Of a stretch of DNA of 64,000 nt, positions 8,259 to 17,780 are shown piece by piece. A program made the position numbers and the translations under genes. The stretch comes from Bacteroidia bacterium (GTDB lineage Bacteria; Bacteroidota; Bacteroidia; UKL13-3). The notes beneath the pieces were generated by a model. That model was not told the origin of the DNA. It was given only the letters and a program-made list of their open reading frames with translations, and did not search any database. The stretch lies in assembly GCA_025454975.1 (NCBI GenBank), contig JALONK010000005.1, positions 1 through 64,000 on the forward strand, read 5' to 3'. Position 1 is the stretch's first letter, and every line of letters begins with the position of its first letter.

Positions 8259-9668
8259 TTATGTTCTTTTTGGAAAGAAGATGAAGAGATAAAAACCAAT
8301 ACCATCTCGCCCTAATTGTATATTCCAATTGATTTCGGAAATAAACCACTTACGCCCTCTCCACACGTCATTCGTGTCAACTTCGATAGATCCACCCAGA
8401 AAAAATTCACCAAATTCATCGATGTCATTTCCAAACAATTGAAACGATTCACTTATCAAATGATTAAGTTCATTAGCGAAATATTTGTTTGCCTGTTCTG
8501 ATTCAACCCTTCTAAACATAAATCCTCTAAAAGGTTGGTCAGTATATTCAAGACTCTCAAACTGATTAAAGAAGCCCCATAACCTCTGAGCAATTTGTTT
8601 TCCGTATATTTCGACTTTACTATCTATTTGACAAGAACACTCTGTGAACGGAGATTCAAGAATAGCGTTAATAAATTCAACGAATTCGACAAGATTTTTA
8701 GGAATAAATACTAATTGACTGATAGATTGTTCTAGTTGATTTGGATCAGCTATCAGAGTGCTAATTTTAAATTCACGATAGATTGCCTCACACTTACCTC
8801 TAAGCTTTTTATCGTTACTAACTAGTACATCGCAAAAAGATCCGTAATAAGCATGCTGTGCGTCAGTTAACATGTTATTAAACTTTTCATCGGGTCGGTA
8901 TCCATACAAATCTAACTTACTGTATGAATCAATAAATTTATCGTAAGCACAAAAGTTTCGATTTTCCCCTGTTCCTTTTTGATCTTCACTTAAAGTACTT
9001 TCATATGAATCTTTAAATACGCTGTTTAGCATTTGTGAGTCCAGGTAACCAAAAACATCTTTTGCATCATTGATACCCTGGGTAGGGAAATGATCTAATA
9101 TAACCTTTCTGAGGTCTTTATAGCGGTAATCGCTTTTATCATCTATCATTCTACCAAATAGGTTTATCATGTCTTCCAACACTGCCATTACACTATCATC
9201 AGATCGTGACTTATCAAATGCATTCTCTGGAAAATTCAATCCATTTTGCTGACGAATCTGATCGAAGGCATTTATATCGATACCATGTTTTACGTTTTTC
9301 AGTAAATCAAATGGATTTGGAAGACCATATTGTCTGCATTGATCATCTATTAGATTGAAAGTCTCTCTTATATCAAATTGATCCCGCGTGCTAGAATGAT
9401 AAAATTCTATTGGGTCTCTCAGCTCGGTAGTTAAATGATCATGTCCGAAGTATTTAACTAAACATGAACTGCTAGTTATTTCTTTAATCCTGGTTAGATC
9501 CTCTATTGTTTTAGGTTCATCTGTACTCCTTTTTAGGTCATCTATATGCGCACTCGAATAGACAAATGAGATATGACCCTTATGTCGTTCTAGGGTTCGG
9601 CCTAGGTCCTCGTTCACTTTTAAATGAAGTTTAGTTATTAGGTTGGTATCCAGATATATTCGAATCAT
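8259..9668 (-). CDS. PIN-like domain protein
   Basis: A 469-residue protein that opens with IRIYLDTNLI, the classic first strand and first catalytic Asp of PIN nucleases. Near residues 270-300 it has DAQHAYYGSFCDVLVSNDKK, which matches the later PIN pattern (Asp...Asp with a TnDk-type turn). Between them lies a long helical insertion of about 200 residues, and a further 150-residue C-terminal region follows. PIN domains are metal-dependent RNases, often toxins, but this is far longer than VapC-type toxins and has no small antitoxin beside it. It is divergent from the 9757 gene, which points to an independent unit. Confidence 0.6.
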   Translation of the reverse strand: MIRIYLDTNLITKLHLKVNEDLGRTLERHKGHISFVYSSAHIDDLKRSTDEPKTIEDLTRIKEITSSSCLVKYFGHDHLTTELRDPIEFYHSSTRDQFDIRETFNLIDDQCRQYGLPNPFDLLKNVKHGIDINAFDQIRQQNGLNFPENAFDKSRSDDSVMAVLEDMINLFGRMIDDKSDYRYKDLRKVILDHFPTQGINDAKDVFGYLDSQMLNSVFKDSYESTLSEDQKGTGENRNFCAYDKFIDSYSKLDLYGYRPDEKFNNMLTDAQHAYYGSFCDVLVSNDKKLRGKCEAIYREFKISTLIADPNQLEQSISQLVFIPKNLVEFVEFINAILESPFTECSCQIDSKVEIYGKQIAQRLWGFFNQFESLEYTDQPFRGFMFRRVESEQANKYFANELNHLISESFQLFGNDIDEFGEFFLGGSIEVDTNDVWRGRKWFISEINWNIQLGRDGIGFYLFIFFPKRT

Positions 9669-9756
9669 TTTAGACTAAAGACAAAGCAACGGTTTTAAAG
9701 ATAATAATTTCTTTGGCATATCATTTGTTAAGAGCCCACTTAACCCCAATCTGCAT

Positions 9757-10350
9757 ATGAACTCTAACCAAGAACAAGAATACATATTCTGGCGAACTGT
9801 CGCCATAATACTATTTGTTATCCTTTGTGTTGTAATATTTATTGCAACCTTCGGTCAATGCAATATTGCGGAGGAGAAATCACCTGATGAATCAACCGCT
9901 CAACGAAGGGAACGCCTAACTCATAGGCACAACAAACTGAAACAGCTAGTTCAGAGAAAAATGGAACTAAAGAAAAGATTGGATCGAGTTTTTAGATGGT
10001 CTTACTTTGGTGTACGCATTGCATTTATTGTGCTCTGGGCATTTTACAACTACATTCTTATATCCATAGGCCTAGTAAAAAATGATCTTGGTACAATCTT
10101 GAACCTTAATGAAGCAACCCTAATCGGATTGATTGTAATTATTTATCTGTTGTATGGAAGTGTACGATGTGTCACTGATTTTGTAGCTTACTCAAAAAAA
10201 GTCATAGAATCTTGGGTATACCAAAGGTACTTAGATATTGATGCTCAAATTTATGTACATCAGGTGAATGTAAAGATAACTCATGCCGAGATTAAGTCAA
10301 TAGATAATTCGCAGTTGGGTATTGATTCTTCTGAATCAATTAGAACTTAG
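9757..10350 (+). CDS. Small membrane protein upstream of the STAND NTPase
   Basis: A 197-residue protein with hydrophobic segments at about 11-32, 85-108 and 120-140. A basic coiled stretch between the first two (ERLTHRHNKLKQLVQRKMEL) probably faces the cytoplasm. It lies 112 bp upstream of the STAND gene on the same strand and may be co-expressed with it. No known domain. A membrane partner or effector role for the neighbouring NTPase is possible but only inferred from adjacency. Confidence 0.6.
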   Translation: MNSNQEQEYIFWRTVAIILFVILCVVIFIATFGQCNIAEEKSPDESTAQRRERLTHRHNKLKQLVQRKMELKKRLDRVFRWSYFGVRIAFIVLWAFYNYILISIGLVKNDLGTILNLNEATLIGLIVIIYLLYGSVRCVTDFVAYSKKVIESWVYQRYLDIDAQIYVHQVNVKITHAEIKSIDNSQLGIDSSESIRT

Positions 10351-10462
10351 TTTCAGGTGAAATAAAGTAAATTAATAAACTTTAAACATGCCTTTAGTCC
10401 CTACACTTTATAGATCAACAGATCAAAATTGTTTTCTATATTAGCATAGAATTCCGGATACA

Positions 10463-13400
10463 ATGAGCTTTATCGAGACAGTATATAGATGCAATCATCT
10501 AAACATTAAAGCTGCTGGGCCACGCTATACTCCAGTAGTAGACCCCCAAGCACCAAATATTAAGATAGATTTCCTTCTTGAGTCAATTCATGCCCTTTCT
10601 TTATCAGAAACATATCGTAGTCGTATTCTGGAATTACGAAAAGACTTTGAAAAAAAATGGAACCGCGTTCCAAATAATGTCGTTGTGCTCTTCAAAGGAA
10701 AAAAATGGGAACCATCGCAATTAATACAATTACTTATTACGCTAGGTTCTGAATCTCCTGGTCACTCCAGCCTCACTTTGACTAACATAAATCGTGCTTA
10801 TACAACTTGCAGGAGCGTTTTAAATGAGAAGTACTTTGAACTGACAGACTTACAACGGAAGTATGCAATGAGCTCTGAAGACAACAAGAAGCTCCAAACC
10901 GAAATCGATTCGATAACCGAGGCGGAAAGATGTTTTGTAGAATTAAGGCAGTTCATAGAATCGTCCAGCTTTGATCTTATTGGTAACAATTGCCTTTTTA
11001 TTAAAGGAGAATGGGGAACGGGTAAAACGCACTTGTTGTGTGATATAACCAGGGAATATATGCTAAATGATTTTCCAATAGCTTTTGCATTAGCGCATAG
11101 GTTGCCTGGAAAAAAGCACCTGGAACGAAATATTTCCGAGGGAATTGGAGCAACAAAGACACTAGTATCCCTTTTAAAGAGATTGAATTCCTTAGGGAGA
11201 AAACAAAATCGCAGAGCGTTGCTGGTGATTGACGGAATTAACGAAGGACACAGAACAAAATGGAAACAAGGGCTACCGAATCTCCTTAGAACTTTAAAAG
11301 CATATCCAAATGTTGGACTTGTATTAAGTTGTAGATCGACATTTGAACAACGTATCGTTTCCTCAGGATCAGCAAAGAGAATGGTGGAGATTATTCATAC
11401 GGGTTTTGACGAGATCGAATTTGATGCTCAGTTGGAATTCTTTAATTACTATCAGATACCGCTTCCGCATGTTCCGCTTCTTACACCAGAATTTAGTCGC
11501 CCATTATTCCTCAAAATAATGTGCGAATCGCTTTCTGGGCTTACACGTACCTTAAAAAGTAGAAAAATTGAACAGATTGCATCCGGGCAAAAAGGGATGA
11601 CCAAATTGCTCGAGGACTTTGTATGCAAAGTGGGAGAAAGGATTGAACGTGATTTTACATTATCAGCAAAGACTTGTTGGCGAATAATGAAAGGTGGTAA
11701 GTCTCTTTGGTCAGAAGAAGAATGTGGTATAGCTCCAATAATGGCAAAAAATCTAAAGGACTACGTTACTCCTGAGCAATATCGCCACATAGTTATGGAG
11801 CTGTCAGGAATAAGAAATGTCAGTAGGCTTAATAAGCTTTGCAGTAGGTTGATTACTGATGGTTTATTGGTTGAGGACTCAGTATGGGAAAAAAGTGGAG
11901 TGATTGATGTTGTCCGGCTTCCCTATCAGCGATTCAGTGACCATCTTATCTGTAGACATCTGCTGGATAAGTTTCTGTCAACAACTTCTACTGATTCTAT
12001 TAAACGATCTTTTTATTCTAATAGACCCTTAGGAAAGATCTTTAAGGTTGTAAGAAGTGGTAATAGTTATGTGATGCCGGGTCTTGCCTCTGCTATTATG
12101 CTCGAATTCCCGGAGAGGGTAAAAAAGCGGGTCTCACCGGATGATCGCGAGCTGGTATATTATCTACCCAAAAAAAGCCGATTAATTGCACCATCTGTAG
12201 AGGTTTTCTTTGAGGGTTTATTATGGCGCAGCGCTGATTCCTTTTCAAAAAGGACAGAAGATATGATGTTGCAGTTGGTAAGAGTTCTTAAAGAAGGCGC
12301 ACAAAGAAATGCTTTCGAGGCATTAGTAAGCTTGGGAACAAGACCAAGCCAGCAATTTTCGGCACAATGGCTTTACAACTTCCTCTTTCCAATGACAATT
12401 ACAGATCGGGACATCTCGTGGAGTGAGTATTTGCGAAAAACTGGCAAAGCATCTGCCGTGTCAAAGATATTCGCATGGGTTGAAGGTGGCGCTAATAGGA
12501 TTAAGCCAGCAATAGCGGATAATCTTATTCGTCTATGTTCCCTTATGTTGACAACCACGGACAGGCCACTTAGAGATCGAGCAACCAAAAGTATAGTTTT
12601 GTTGGGAAGCCGAGCCCCGAAAGCATTATTTAATGTAACTAAGGATACCTTCTCTTTTAACGATCCGTATGTTCGTGAGCGAATGATGGCTGCGGCTTAT
12701 GGGGTATTGATGAGAGAATGGGCTTTCCCTTCTGTAGAACTTAAAAATTGTATTGGAGAATTTGCGAGATGGATTTATGATAATATGTTCGGCAAACGTG
12801 CGCCTTATGCAACAAAACACATTCTTATACAGGATTATGCATTAGGTGTTATTGAACTCGCCATCAAAATAGATTCGACATGTTTGGATGGCCGGCCCTT
12901 GAAATATTTGAAGCGACCATTTTCCAGGCATCCATCTAATATACCCGAAGCAGATCAGATTGATCCCAATGAGTGTGCTAAAGCAAATAACGCCATTCAT
13001 ATGGACTTTGAGAACTACACAGTTGGCGGATTAGTTGATGGGCGTGGCAATTATAATATGGAACATCAGGAGTATAAAAATGTTCTGAATAGGATCAAAT
13101 GGCGAATACTGGACTTGGGATACAACAACAGTAAATTTGATGAGATTGAGGCTACAATAACTCAGCCGGGTGGGCGTGTTAATCAACGCGGTAAAACCGA
13201 TAGATATGGAAAGAAATACTCTTGGATCAGCTATTTTGAAATGTGTGGTACGTTAGCAGACCACGGGTTGTTACCTGATTTGAAAGATGATCATCGCGTG
13301 GCTGATTGCGATATTGATCCAAGTTTTCCAAATTTGCCCAAGGTGTGGAAGCCGCAATTGAATCCTTTATTTCAAAGACGTTATGGATCACCACTAACTT

Positions 13401-14332
13401 GGTCAGTTAAAGGGCCGACACCATCGTATGAACATCTTGTTTTATGTGAAGAAATTGATGGTCATCCAGGACCATGGGTATTACTAGATGGCTACATTGA
13501 AGAAAATGCCCCGCGCTCAAACGACCCAAGACATGTATATACCTTTTTACGTGGACTTTTGACTAAGCCGTCACATAAGAAAAGAATAGAAACTAATTTT
13601 CACAAAATAGAATATCCAGGGAATACTTTTATTCCAGACAAGGGAAGAGATATTCACATTTACGCTGGAGAAATTCCATGGTCTAAAAGATATAATATTG
13701 AACTATACGGTAATAGACAAAAGAAAAAGATTCGCGATGTTCAAGATGCATTTGAACTACCAATTTTGGTGCGAAAGAGAATGAAGTTTTCTGAATTGGA
13801 TTTTCTCGATCAGCTCCAATATTCTGTGAGAACAGGCGCTCCAGAACGAAAGTATGTAACAGTTGAAAGGCATTACAATTCTCCAGGAGTTAAAATTGAA
13901 ATGCCAGTCTATACCTTTGGGTGGGAAGGACATAGGAGTAATGAGAATCGCACAGGTAGCATAGTGTATTTGGCACCCTCAATATGCGAATTTCTTAATC
14001 TTAAGAATCGTGAAAATTCATTCGATTTGGTTGATGAAATAGGAAATGTGGCAACTTTATATCGCGAGTTTAAAGACGGCAGCGTAGAAAAAAACTGGGG
14101 TGACTCACACCTTCTCTACATACGGAAAGATTTGTTAGACCGATATTTAGTTTCATCAAAGCAAGAGATTGTTTGGACTCTTTGGGGAGAAAGAACATTT
14201 AAATTGGATCTGATGAACAGTATACGTGATGAAGCACGTGCGATCAGAGTTGGTCATAGAAACGTTCATAAGCAATTTATTAAGATGAAGGATATTCAAT
14301 CTTCAACGATGGAATTACCCCTCCACCCGTAA
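10463..14332 (+). CDS. Large STAND/NACHT-like P-loop NTPase
   Basis: A 1289-residue protein. The N-terminus has AAGPRYTPVVD (about 17-27), a motif common at the start of large bacterial ATP-binding defence-type proteins. The NTPase core has Walker A GEWGTGKTH (182-190), Walker B LLVIDGINEG (about 253-262) and a sensor-like VLSCRS (about 287-292). A winged-helix-like region follows. Residues about 600-1289 are a long, partly helical-repeat C-terminal region with a compact domain at about 1000-1289. The size and order fit STAND sensors, which oligomerise on recognising a trigger. No nuclease or TIR effector is recognisable in the N-terminal part. The last 53 bp overlap the convergent polymerase-like gene. 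A defence role is inferred from the family and the surrounding genes. Confidence 0.7.
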   Translation: MSFIETVYRCNHLNIKAAGPRYTPVVDPQAPNIKIDFLLESIHALSLSETYRSRILELRKDFEKKWNRVPNNVVVLFKGKKWEPSQLIQLLITLGSESPGHSSLTLTNINRAYTTCRSVLNEKYFELTDLQRKYAMSSEDNKKLQTEIDSITEAERCFVELRQFIESSSFDLIGNNCLFIKGEWGTGKTHLLCDITREYMLNDFPIAFALAHRLPGKKHLERNISEGIGATKTLVSLLKRLNSLGRKQNRRALLVIDGINEGHRTKWKQGLPNLLRTLKAYPNVGLVLSCRSTFEQRIVSSGSAKRMVEIIHTGFDEIEFDAQLEFFNYYQIPLPHVPLLTPEFSRPLFLKIMCESLSGLTRTLKSRKIEQIASGQKGMTKLLEDFVCKVGERIERDFTLSAKTCWRIMKGGKSLWSEEECGIAPIMAKNLKDYVTPEQYRHIVMELSGIRNVSRLNKLCSRLITDGLLVEDSVWEKSGVIDVVRLPYQRFSDHLICRHLLDKFLSTTSTDSIKRSFYSNRPLGKIFKVVRSGNSYVMPGLASAIMLEFPERVKKRVSPDDRELVYYLPKKSRLIAPSVEVFFEGLLWRSADSFSKRTEDMMLQLVRVLKEGAQRNAFEALVSLGTRPSQQFSAQWLYNFLFPMTITDRDISWSEYLRKTGKASAVSKIFAWVEGGANRIKPAIADNLIRLCSLMLTTTDRPLRDRATKSIVLLGSRAPKALFNVTKDTFSFNDPYVRERMMAAAYGVLMREWAFPSVELKNCIGEFARWIYDNMFGKRAPYATKHILIQDYALGVIELAIKIDSTCLDGRPLKYLKRPFSRHPSNIPEADQIDPNECAKANNAIHMDFENYTVGGLVDGRGNYNMEHQEYKNVLNRIKWRILDLGYNNSKFDEIEATITQPGGRVNQRGKTDRYGKKYSWISYFEMCGTLADHGLLPDLKDDHRVADCDIDPSFPNLPKVWKPQLNPLFQRRYGSPLTWSVKGPTPSYEHLVLCEEIDGHPGPWVLLDGYIEENAPRSNDPRHVYTFLRGLLTKPSHKKRIETNFHKIEYPGNTFIPDKGRDIHIYAGEIPWSKRYNIELYGNRQKKKIRDVQDAFELPILVRKRMKFSELDFLDQLQYSVRTGAPERKYVTVERHYNSPGVKIEMPVYTFGWEGHRSNENRTGSIVYLAPSICEFLNLKNRENSFDLVDEIGNVATLYREFKDGSVEKNWGDSHLLYIRKDLLDRYLVSSKQEIVWTLWGERTFKLDLMNSIRDEARAIRVGHRNVHKQFIKMKDIQSSTMELPLHP

Positions 14333-15539
14333 AATGCTTTAAAATGTATCCACTTATACATTCTGCATTGGACTGCACTGACAAAACAGAATCGTGTATA
14401 GTAACACAGGGAACAAAATCTATAAGCAAATCCTTTAGCACCTTATCAATCATAACGTCAGCTTCAGTTTTCTGCATCTGAACGGCGAGGTGTTCCTTTT
14501 CACTTAAGCCCTTAATAAATTCAAACGCTTCAGGATAAATGTAAGCAAATGCCTTTACGACACGTTGCTCAAGATCAAATGGCATCCCCTTCTTCTTATA
14601 AAGGACATACTGGAAAAATTCAGTCTTAACCAAATCTCGCTCGAAGCATATCTTAGCCTCTTCAATCGTATCGGATAGTCCTGCTGTGACCATAAGACGT
14701 TCGTACAGTATTCCGTTTTGGACGTCTGATTTATACTGTACGTCATCAAACCCAGGTAGAAGACATAGCAATAATGGTTGGCTGTTAGCAATGTCTATAT
14801 TAACCAACGGTTCACCTTTGTATCTCAAAAACTGCTTTAACTTAGAAGGATACGAAGTGATAGTCGAGTACACGCGGCTGTCTCCATCCCTTTTGTAATA
14901 ATGATGCCCAAGGTGGACTTTCATTGCAAGACTTATCCAATGTCTGGCCCGGGCATATGTCAACCAGCGTTCCTTATCTTTCTTGGGCTTCAAACGCATA
15001 CCCATATTGCCATAACAGTATTTTATCACGGCTTCCATATCAACCGTCAAATCGAACAAAAAGTCGATAGCTAGGGAATGGTCAGGGTTATTGCGTTTCA
15101 GGTTCTTTTTCAGGTTTGGATTTACATCAACGGTGGATTCATATTCTTTCCAACTATCACTTTGAAGTAAACATGGGTTGAATCTATAGCCTAATGCCTT
15201 GCTGGTATTTTTAACACCCCTTGAATAATTCCTTGCACGCACGCGATATGAGCCGTCACATTGAATGATATTCCATTCAATCAGTCTGTCGCAAATAAAT
15301 TCTGATAAATATCCCTTATTGTATGAACCCTTAACCCATTTTCGGAGTTCCTTTTTATGGACATTAGCATACATTCCATCATCAAAGTCTTCGTTATCGT
15401 AATGTGGAATGCAGAGCATGAGTTTGATAAGGAAGTCCATAAACTGATTCATATACTTGGTTAATTTATTTGCTTTAAGATGCATGTTTAAAGTATCGAT
15501 CAAGGTTCCTGGAAGGAAAACAGAGGTTTCAGGTGTCAT
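14280..15539 (-). CDS. Minimal family-A DNA polymerase-like protein
   Basis: A 419-residue protein whose C-terminal half carries the family-A polymerase palm/fingers signature in order: motif A LVNIDIANSQPLLLCLL with the metal-binding Asp at 249; a motif B-like RDLVKTEFFQYVLY (Arg301, Lys305); MQKTEADVMIDK (355-366), equivalent to the Pol I QGTAADIIK segment; and motif C TIHDSVL (His382-Asp383). No 3'-5' exonuclease domain is visible, and the protein is much shorter than Pol I. The N-terminal half is helical and unassigned. Motif B spacing is one residue off the Pol I consensus. Likely role: replication or priming of the plasmid/phage-like module, or a repurposed polymerase. Structured DNA lies directly upstream, and it overlaps the STAND gene tail by 53 bp. 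Confidence 0.6.
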   Translation of the reverse strand: MTPETSVFLPGTLIDTLNMHLKANKLTKYMNQFMDFLIKLMLCIPHYDNEDFDDGMYANVHKKELRKWVKGSYNKGYLSEFICDRLIEWNIIQCDGSYRVRARNYSRGVKNTSKALGYRFNPCLLQSDSWKEYESTVDVNPNLKKNLKRNNPDHSLAIDFLFDLTVDMEAVIKYCYGNMGMRLKPKKDKERWLTYARARHWISLAMKVHLGHHYYKRDGDSRVYSTITSYPSKLKQFLRYKGEPLVNIDIANSQPLLLCLLPGFDDVQYKSDVQNGILYERLMVTAGLSDTIEEAKICFERDLVKTEFFQYVLYKKKGMPFDLEQRVVKAFAYIYPEAFEFIKGLSEKEHLAVQMQKTEADVMIDKVLKDLLIDFVPCVTIHDSVLSVQSNAECISGYILKHFTGGGVIPSLKIEYPSS

Positions 15540-15560
15540 ATTCAGTTGATCAGTTGTTTT

Positions 15561-15630
15561 ACTTTACTGACTGAATATGCCCGGGGTGTATCGGGCATAT
15601 CTCCCCAACTGAAAAGGAGGTCAGTAAAGT
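15561..15630. repeat. Nested inverted repeats upstream of the polymerase-like gene
   Basis: An outer pair ACTTTACTGAC (15561-15571) and GTCAGTAAAGT (15620-15630) is a perfect 11-bp inverted repeat. Inside it is a second hairpin, ATATGCCCG (15575-15583) with CGGGCATAT (15592-15600). The structure sits 22 bp upstream of the polymerase-like ATG. It could be a replication origin element, an RNA leader controlling the gene, or a repressor site. Confidence 0.6.
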
Positions 15631-16012
15631 ATATATGATAAGCCGTGCTTTCCTTGATAAAATTTAATGCTCTTAAGTACAATCAAATTTCGTCCGTCCG
15701 AAAGCGTTGGTGTATATGCCTCGGGATTAGTTTTCATCGTCTTTATAGAAGGGAATCGCGGAAAATGGTGGCGCAATGAGTGCCCTGACGGGCGATGCGG
15801 TGACGAGTTGGAACGCTTCGACTCCGATATGCGAGTTGGTTATTAGATTGACATAGGAGGCCACACACGCGTTAGCGTGGGTGTGTGGCCGAGTCAAAAT
15901 TAATTACACTTATGTCGAGTGCACGAGGGGCCGGCACGCGTCAGCACGTACCTGGCCGCTTAGTAACTTATTTATTATATGACAATTCCTTGCAGCATCC
16001 CTTCTAGATAGT
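15631..16012. other. Non-coding structured stretch between the polymerase-like gene and 16013
   Basis: No credible open reading frame is seen. The stretch is more GC-rich than its surroundings and holds a strong hairpin, GGCCACACACGC with GCGTGGGTGTGTGGCC (15859-15890), and a GGCC-rich block at 15927-15960. It may contain an untranslated RNA or origin sequences; I cannot assign it to a family. Confidence 0.35.
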
Positions 16013-16588
16013 TTATATTATTCCCACTGCCTGTGCATCTATTTCATGATCAAATCCGAAGCGTTTGGCCATGTGCTTTGTGGCATGACACTTCATGTCG
16101 GGATATTTCTCAAAAAAATCCGGATTGATGTGTTTAGCGGCTAAGTGAAGGAATTTGCGTTCAGCCATAATACGGCCTTTAATGGCATAGGTATTTCTAT
16201 TCGAAACATGGCTTTGGTGTGCGGGACCATCGTATCGGTGTAAGCTTCCATTTAAATAATAATGGGTAGACTGAAGAAACCCTTTGTTGCTGTATAGTAA
16301 AACAGCTGGTCCATAAAGGTTTGATACTACACCATTATCCAAATGTATAAAGGTGGTACAATCATAGTTGACTCCGAAAAACAATGGAACCAAGCGCCTG
16401 AATGCTATAGAATTGTATTTAATTTTTTTCCAGCCAGTATAGCCTTTTTCATTTTTTATCATGAATGCAAAGCTATGCTGACTAATCCCTACCGCATAAA
16501 AAACAGGTTGAAAATTGTGTTGCATTATCGTAAATCCCCATATTCTACGCAGCTCTTTGAACACGCATAAAGGTGCTCGATTAATCAT
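16013..16588 (-). CDS. Hypothetical protein
   Basis: 191 residues from the first ATG, or 170 from an internal ATG at 16525 (MQHNFQPVFYAV). The centre has strand-rich segments reading FIHLDNGVVSNLYGPAVLLY and YYLNGSLHRYDGPAH. These are two copies of a loose pattern (G-x-x-x-x-x-G-P-A) found in some repeat proteins of unknown role. The C-terminus is His-rich and basic. No known family recognised. It is divergent from the HTH_17 gene. Confidence 0.5.
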   Translation of the reverse strand: MINRAPLCVFKELRRIWGFTIMQHNFQPVFYAVGISQHSFAFMIKNEKGYTGWKKIKYNSIAFRRLVPLFFGVNYDCTTFIHLDNGVVSNLYGPAVLLYSNKGFLQSTHYYLNGSLHRYDGPAHQSHVSNRNTYAIKGRIMAERKFLHLAAKHINPDFFEKYPDMKCHATKHMAKRFGFDHEIDAQAVGII

Positions 16589-16599
16589 TTTCTACTTTA

Positions 16600-16660
16600 T
16601 TTCAATTGAAACAATGTTTGTATCATCTGCACCAACCATTGTTCAAACCAACAAAACTTA
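16600..16660. repeat. Palindrome TTTCAATTGAAA with a degenerate partner repeat
   Basis: TTTCAATTGAAA at 16600-16611 is followed, 38 bp from its start, by a TTGTTCAAACCAACAAAA-like block (16639-16656). That block resembles the second half of the composite repeats at 24942 and 35558, but with an 11-bp longer spacer. It lies between two divergent genes, so it could also act as an operator here. Confidence 0.45.
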
Positions 16661-16723
16661 GTCACCTTCACTCTACTAGTACCTTTGAAGTCCAATGCCG
16701 GAATAGCGCTGTATAAGGCGTTA

Positions 16724-16996
16724 ATGAAAATTGACCTGGTATCAAAACAAGACCTTATTGACGTTCTTGATGAGTTCAAAGCGACTTTAATTCAGGAACT
16801 GACAGAGAAACTCGCGCACGGAGGGGGTTCAGGAGGCTCCAGATGGGTCCGGACAGAAGAGGTAATGGAAACTTTAGGTTGCTGTGAAAGCACACTCCGT
16901 AACTATCGTAAAGCAGGCCGTCTGAAACCTAGTAAGACTGGTGGCATATTGCTATATGACAGAATAGAGGTAGAGGGTCTGATACAATCTACATGA
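16724..16996 (+). CDS. HTH_17/excisionase-like DNA-binding protein
   Basis: 90 residues from the ATG at 16724. The longer frame begins at a TTG at 16685 that overlaps a TACCTTTG promoter-like box (16680-16687), so I prefer the internal ATG. Residues about 40-90 form a MerR/excisionase-type helix-turn-helix: WVRTEEVMETLGCCESTLRN followed by YRKAGRLKPSKTGG and LYDRIEVEGLI. The N-terminus is a helix ending in a Gly-rich linker. Such small proteins in Bacteroidota mobile elements act as recombination directionality factors or regulators. The next gene (17032) follows on the same strand. Confidence 0.75.
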   Translation: MKIDLVSKQDLIDVLDEFKATLIQELTEKLAHGGGSGGSRWVRTEEVMETLGCCESTLRNYRKAGRLKPSKTGGILLYDRIEVEGLIQST

Positions 16997-17031
16997 TGAA
17001 TCACCCGACGTGTATGCCGACTATATAGAAT

Positions 17032-17616
17032 ATGAAAATAAAATGGACATGGCCGAATTCCGAAAAACAACTGAACGAACAACTGATTCAATACTCAGAT
17101 AACTTACACCCTTTCGAGATAGAATATCTGGTAGCAGGCGCAATTGAAATGGTTGTTGATGACTTTGATGCGTTAGCTTTTAAACCATCTATCCGCGAAG
17201 CGGGTGACGGCATAGCTGAGATGCCTAAGAAGGATTTTATCGCTTACATAGAAGCCGCCATCCAACACTACAACGCTTTGGGCCCATCAGTCCTTGACCT
17301 CTTTTATGCTGTAGTCTCTGCTAATGCCGCCCGTGGCTCCTGCAATAACCTGGTAATGGTTTATTGCCAGCTAATGCGGGAATTCATCTTCATTGATCTG
17401 ACAGCTAAGTTGTTCAAGGAACTACTGGTTGAAAGCTGCCTTTATAAACAAGACTCAGAACACCCGGGCCTATACTCCTATAAATCAAAAGATGGGTTAC
17501 TTTATGAGCTAGAAATTTTGGAATACCAGGCCGGATTCAGTTTCGCCTGGCATTGGTGTAATGGCCAATTAAGTATGAAATTGCCGGAAACTGATAAGTT
17601 GGCCTGGGCCTATTAA
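17032..17616 (+). CDS. Hypothetical protein downstream of the HTH_17 gene
   Basis: A 194-residue soluble, mostly helical, acidic protein with no motif I recognise. It is 35 bp downstream of the HTH_17 gene on the same strand and is followed immediately by a strong terminator. The two therefore probably form a two-gene transcription unit. Confidence 0.6.
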   Translation: MKIKWTWPNSEKQLNEQLIQYSDNLHPFEIEYLVAGAIEMVVDDFDALAFKPSIREAGDGIAEMPKKDFIAYIEAAIQHYNALGPSVLDLFYAVVSANAARGSCNNLVMVYCQLMREFIFIDLTAKLFKELLVESCLYKQDSEHPGLYSYKSKDGLLYELEILEYQAGFSFAWHWCNGQLSMKLPETDKLAWAY

Positions 17617-17617
17617 A

Positions 17618-17662
17618 AGGCCCGGGCCAATTAGTGATCTTAAGTGGCCCGGGCCTGTTTTT
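17618..17662 (+). terminator. Intrinsic terminator after the HTH_17 unit
   Basis: Perfect 12-bp arms AGGCCCGGGCCA (17618-17629) and TGGCCCGGGCCT (17645-17656) are followed by GTTTTTT. Each arm is itself nearly palindromic (GGCCCGGGCC). Confidence 0.85.
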
Positions 17663-17741
17663 TGACAAATTTGGAGGGTGAGCACTTTAAGCTTGTGTGT
17701 ATAGTGCGAGCATAGGCCTGAAAACATCGGATATAAAATAG

Positions 17742-17768
17742 AAAAATGCCGGTTATACCGGCATTTTT
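17742..17768. terminator. Bidirectional terminator after the methyltransferase
   Basis: AAAAATGCCGG, a TTATA loop and CCGGCATTTTT form a symmetric hairpin with A and T tracts. It sits 12 bp beyond the stop of the minus-strand methyltransferase. Confidence 0.8.
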
Positions 17769-17780
17769 AGAAGCGTTTAA

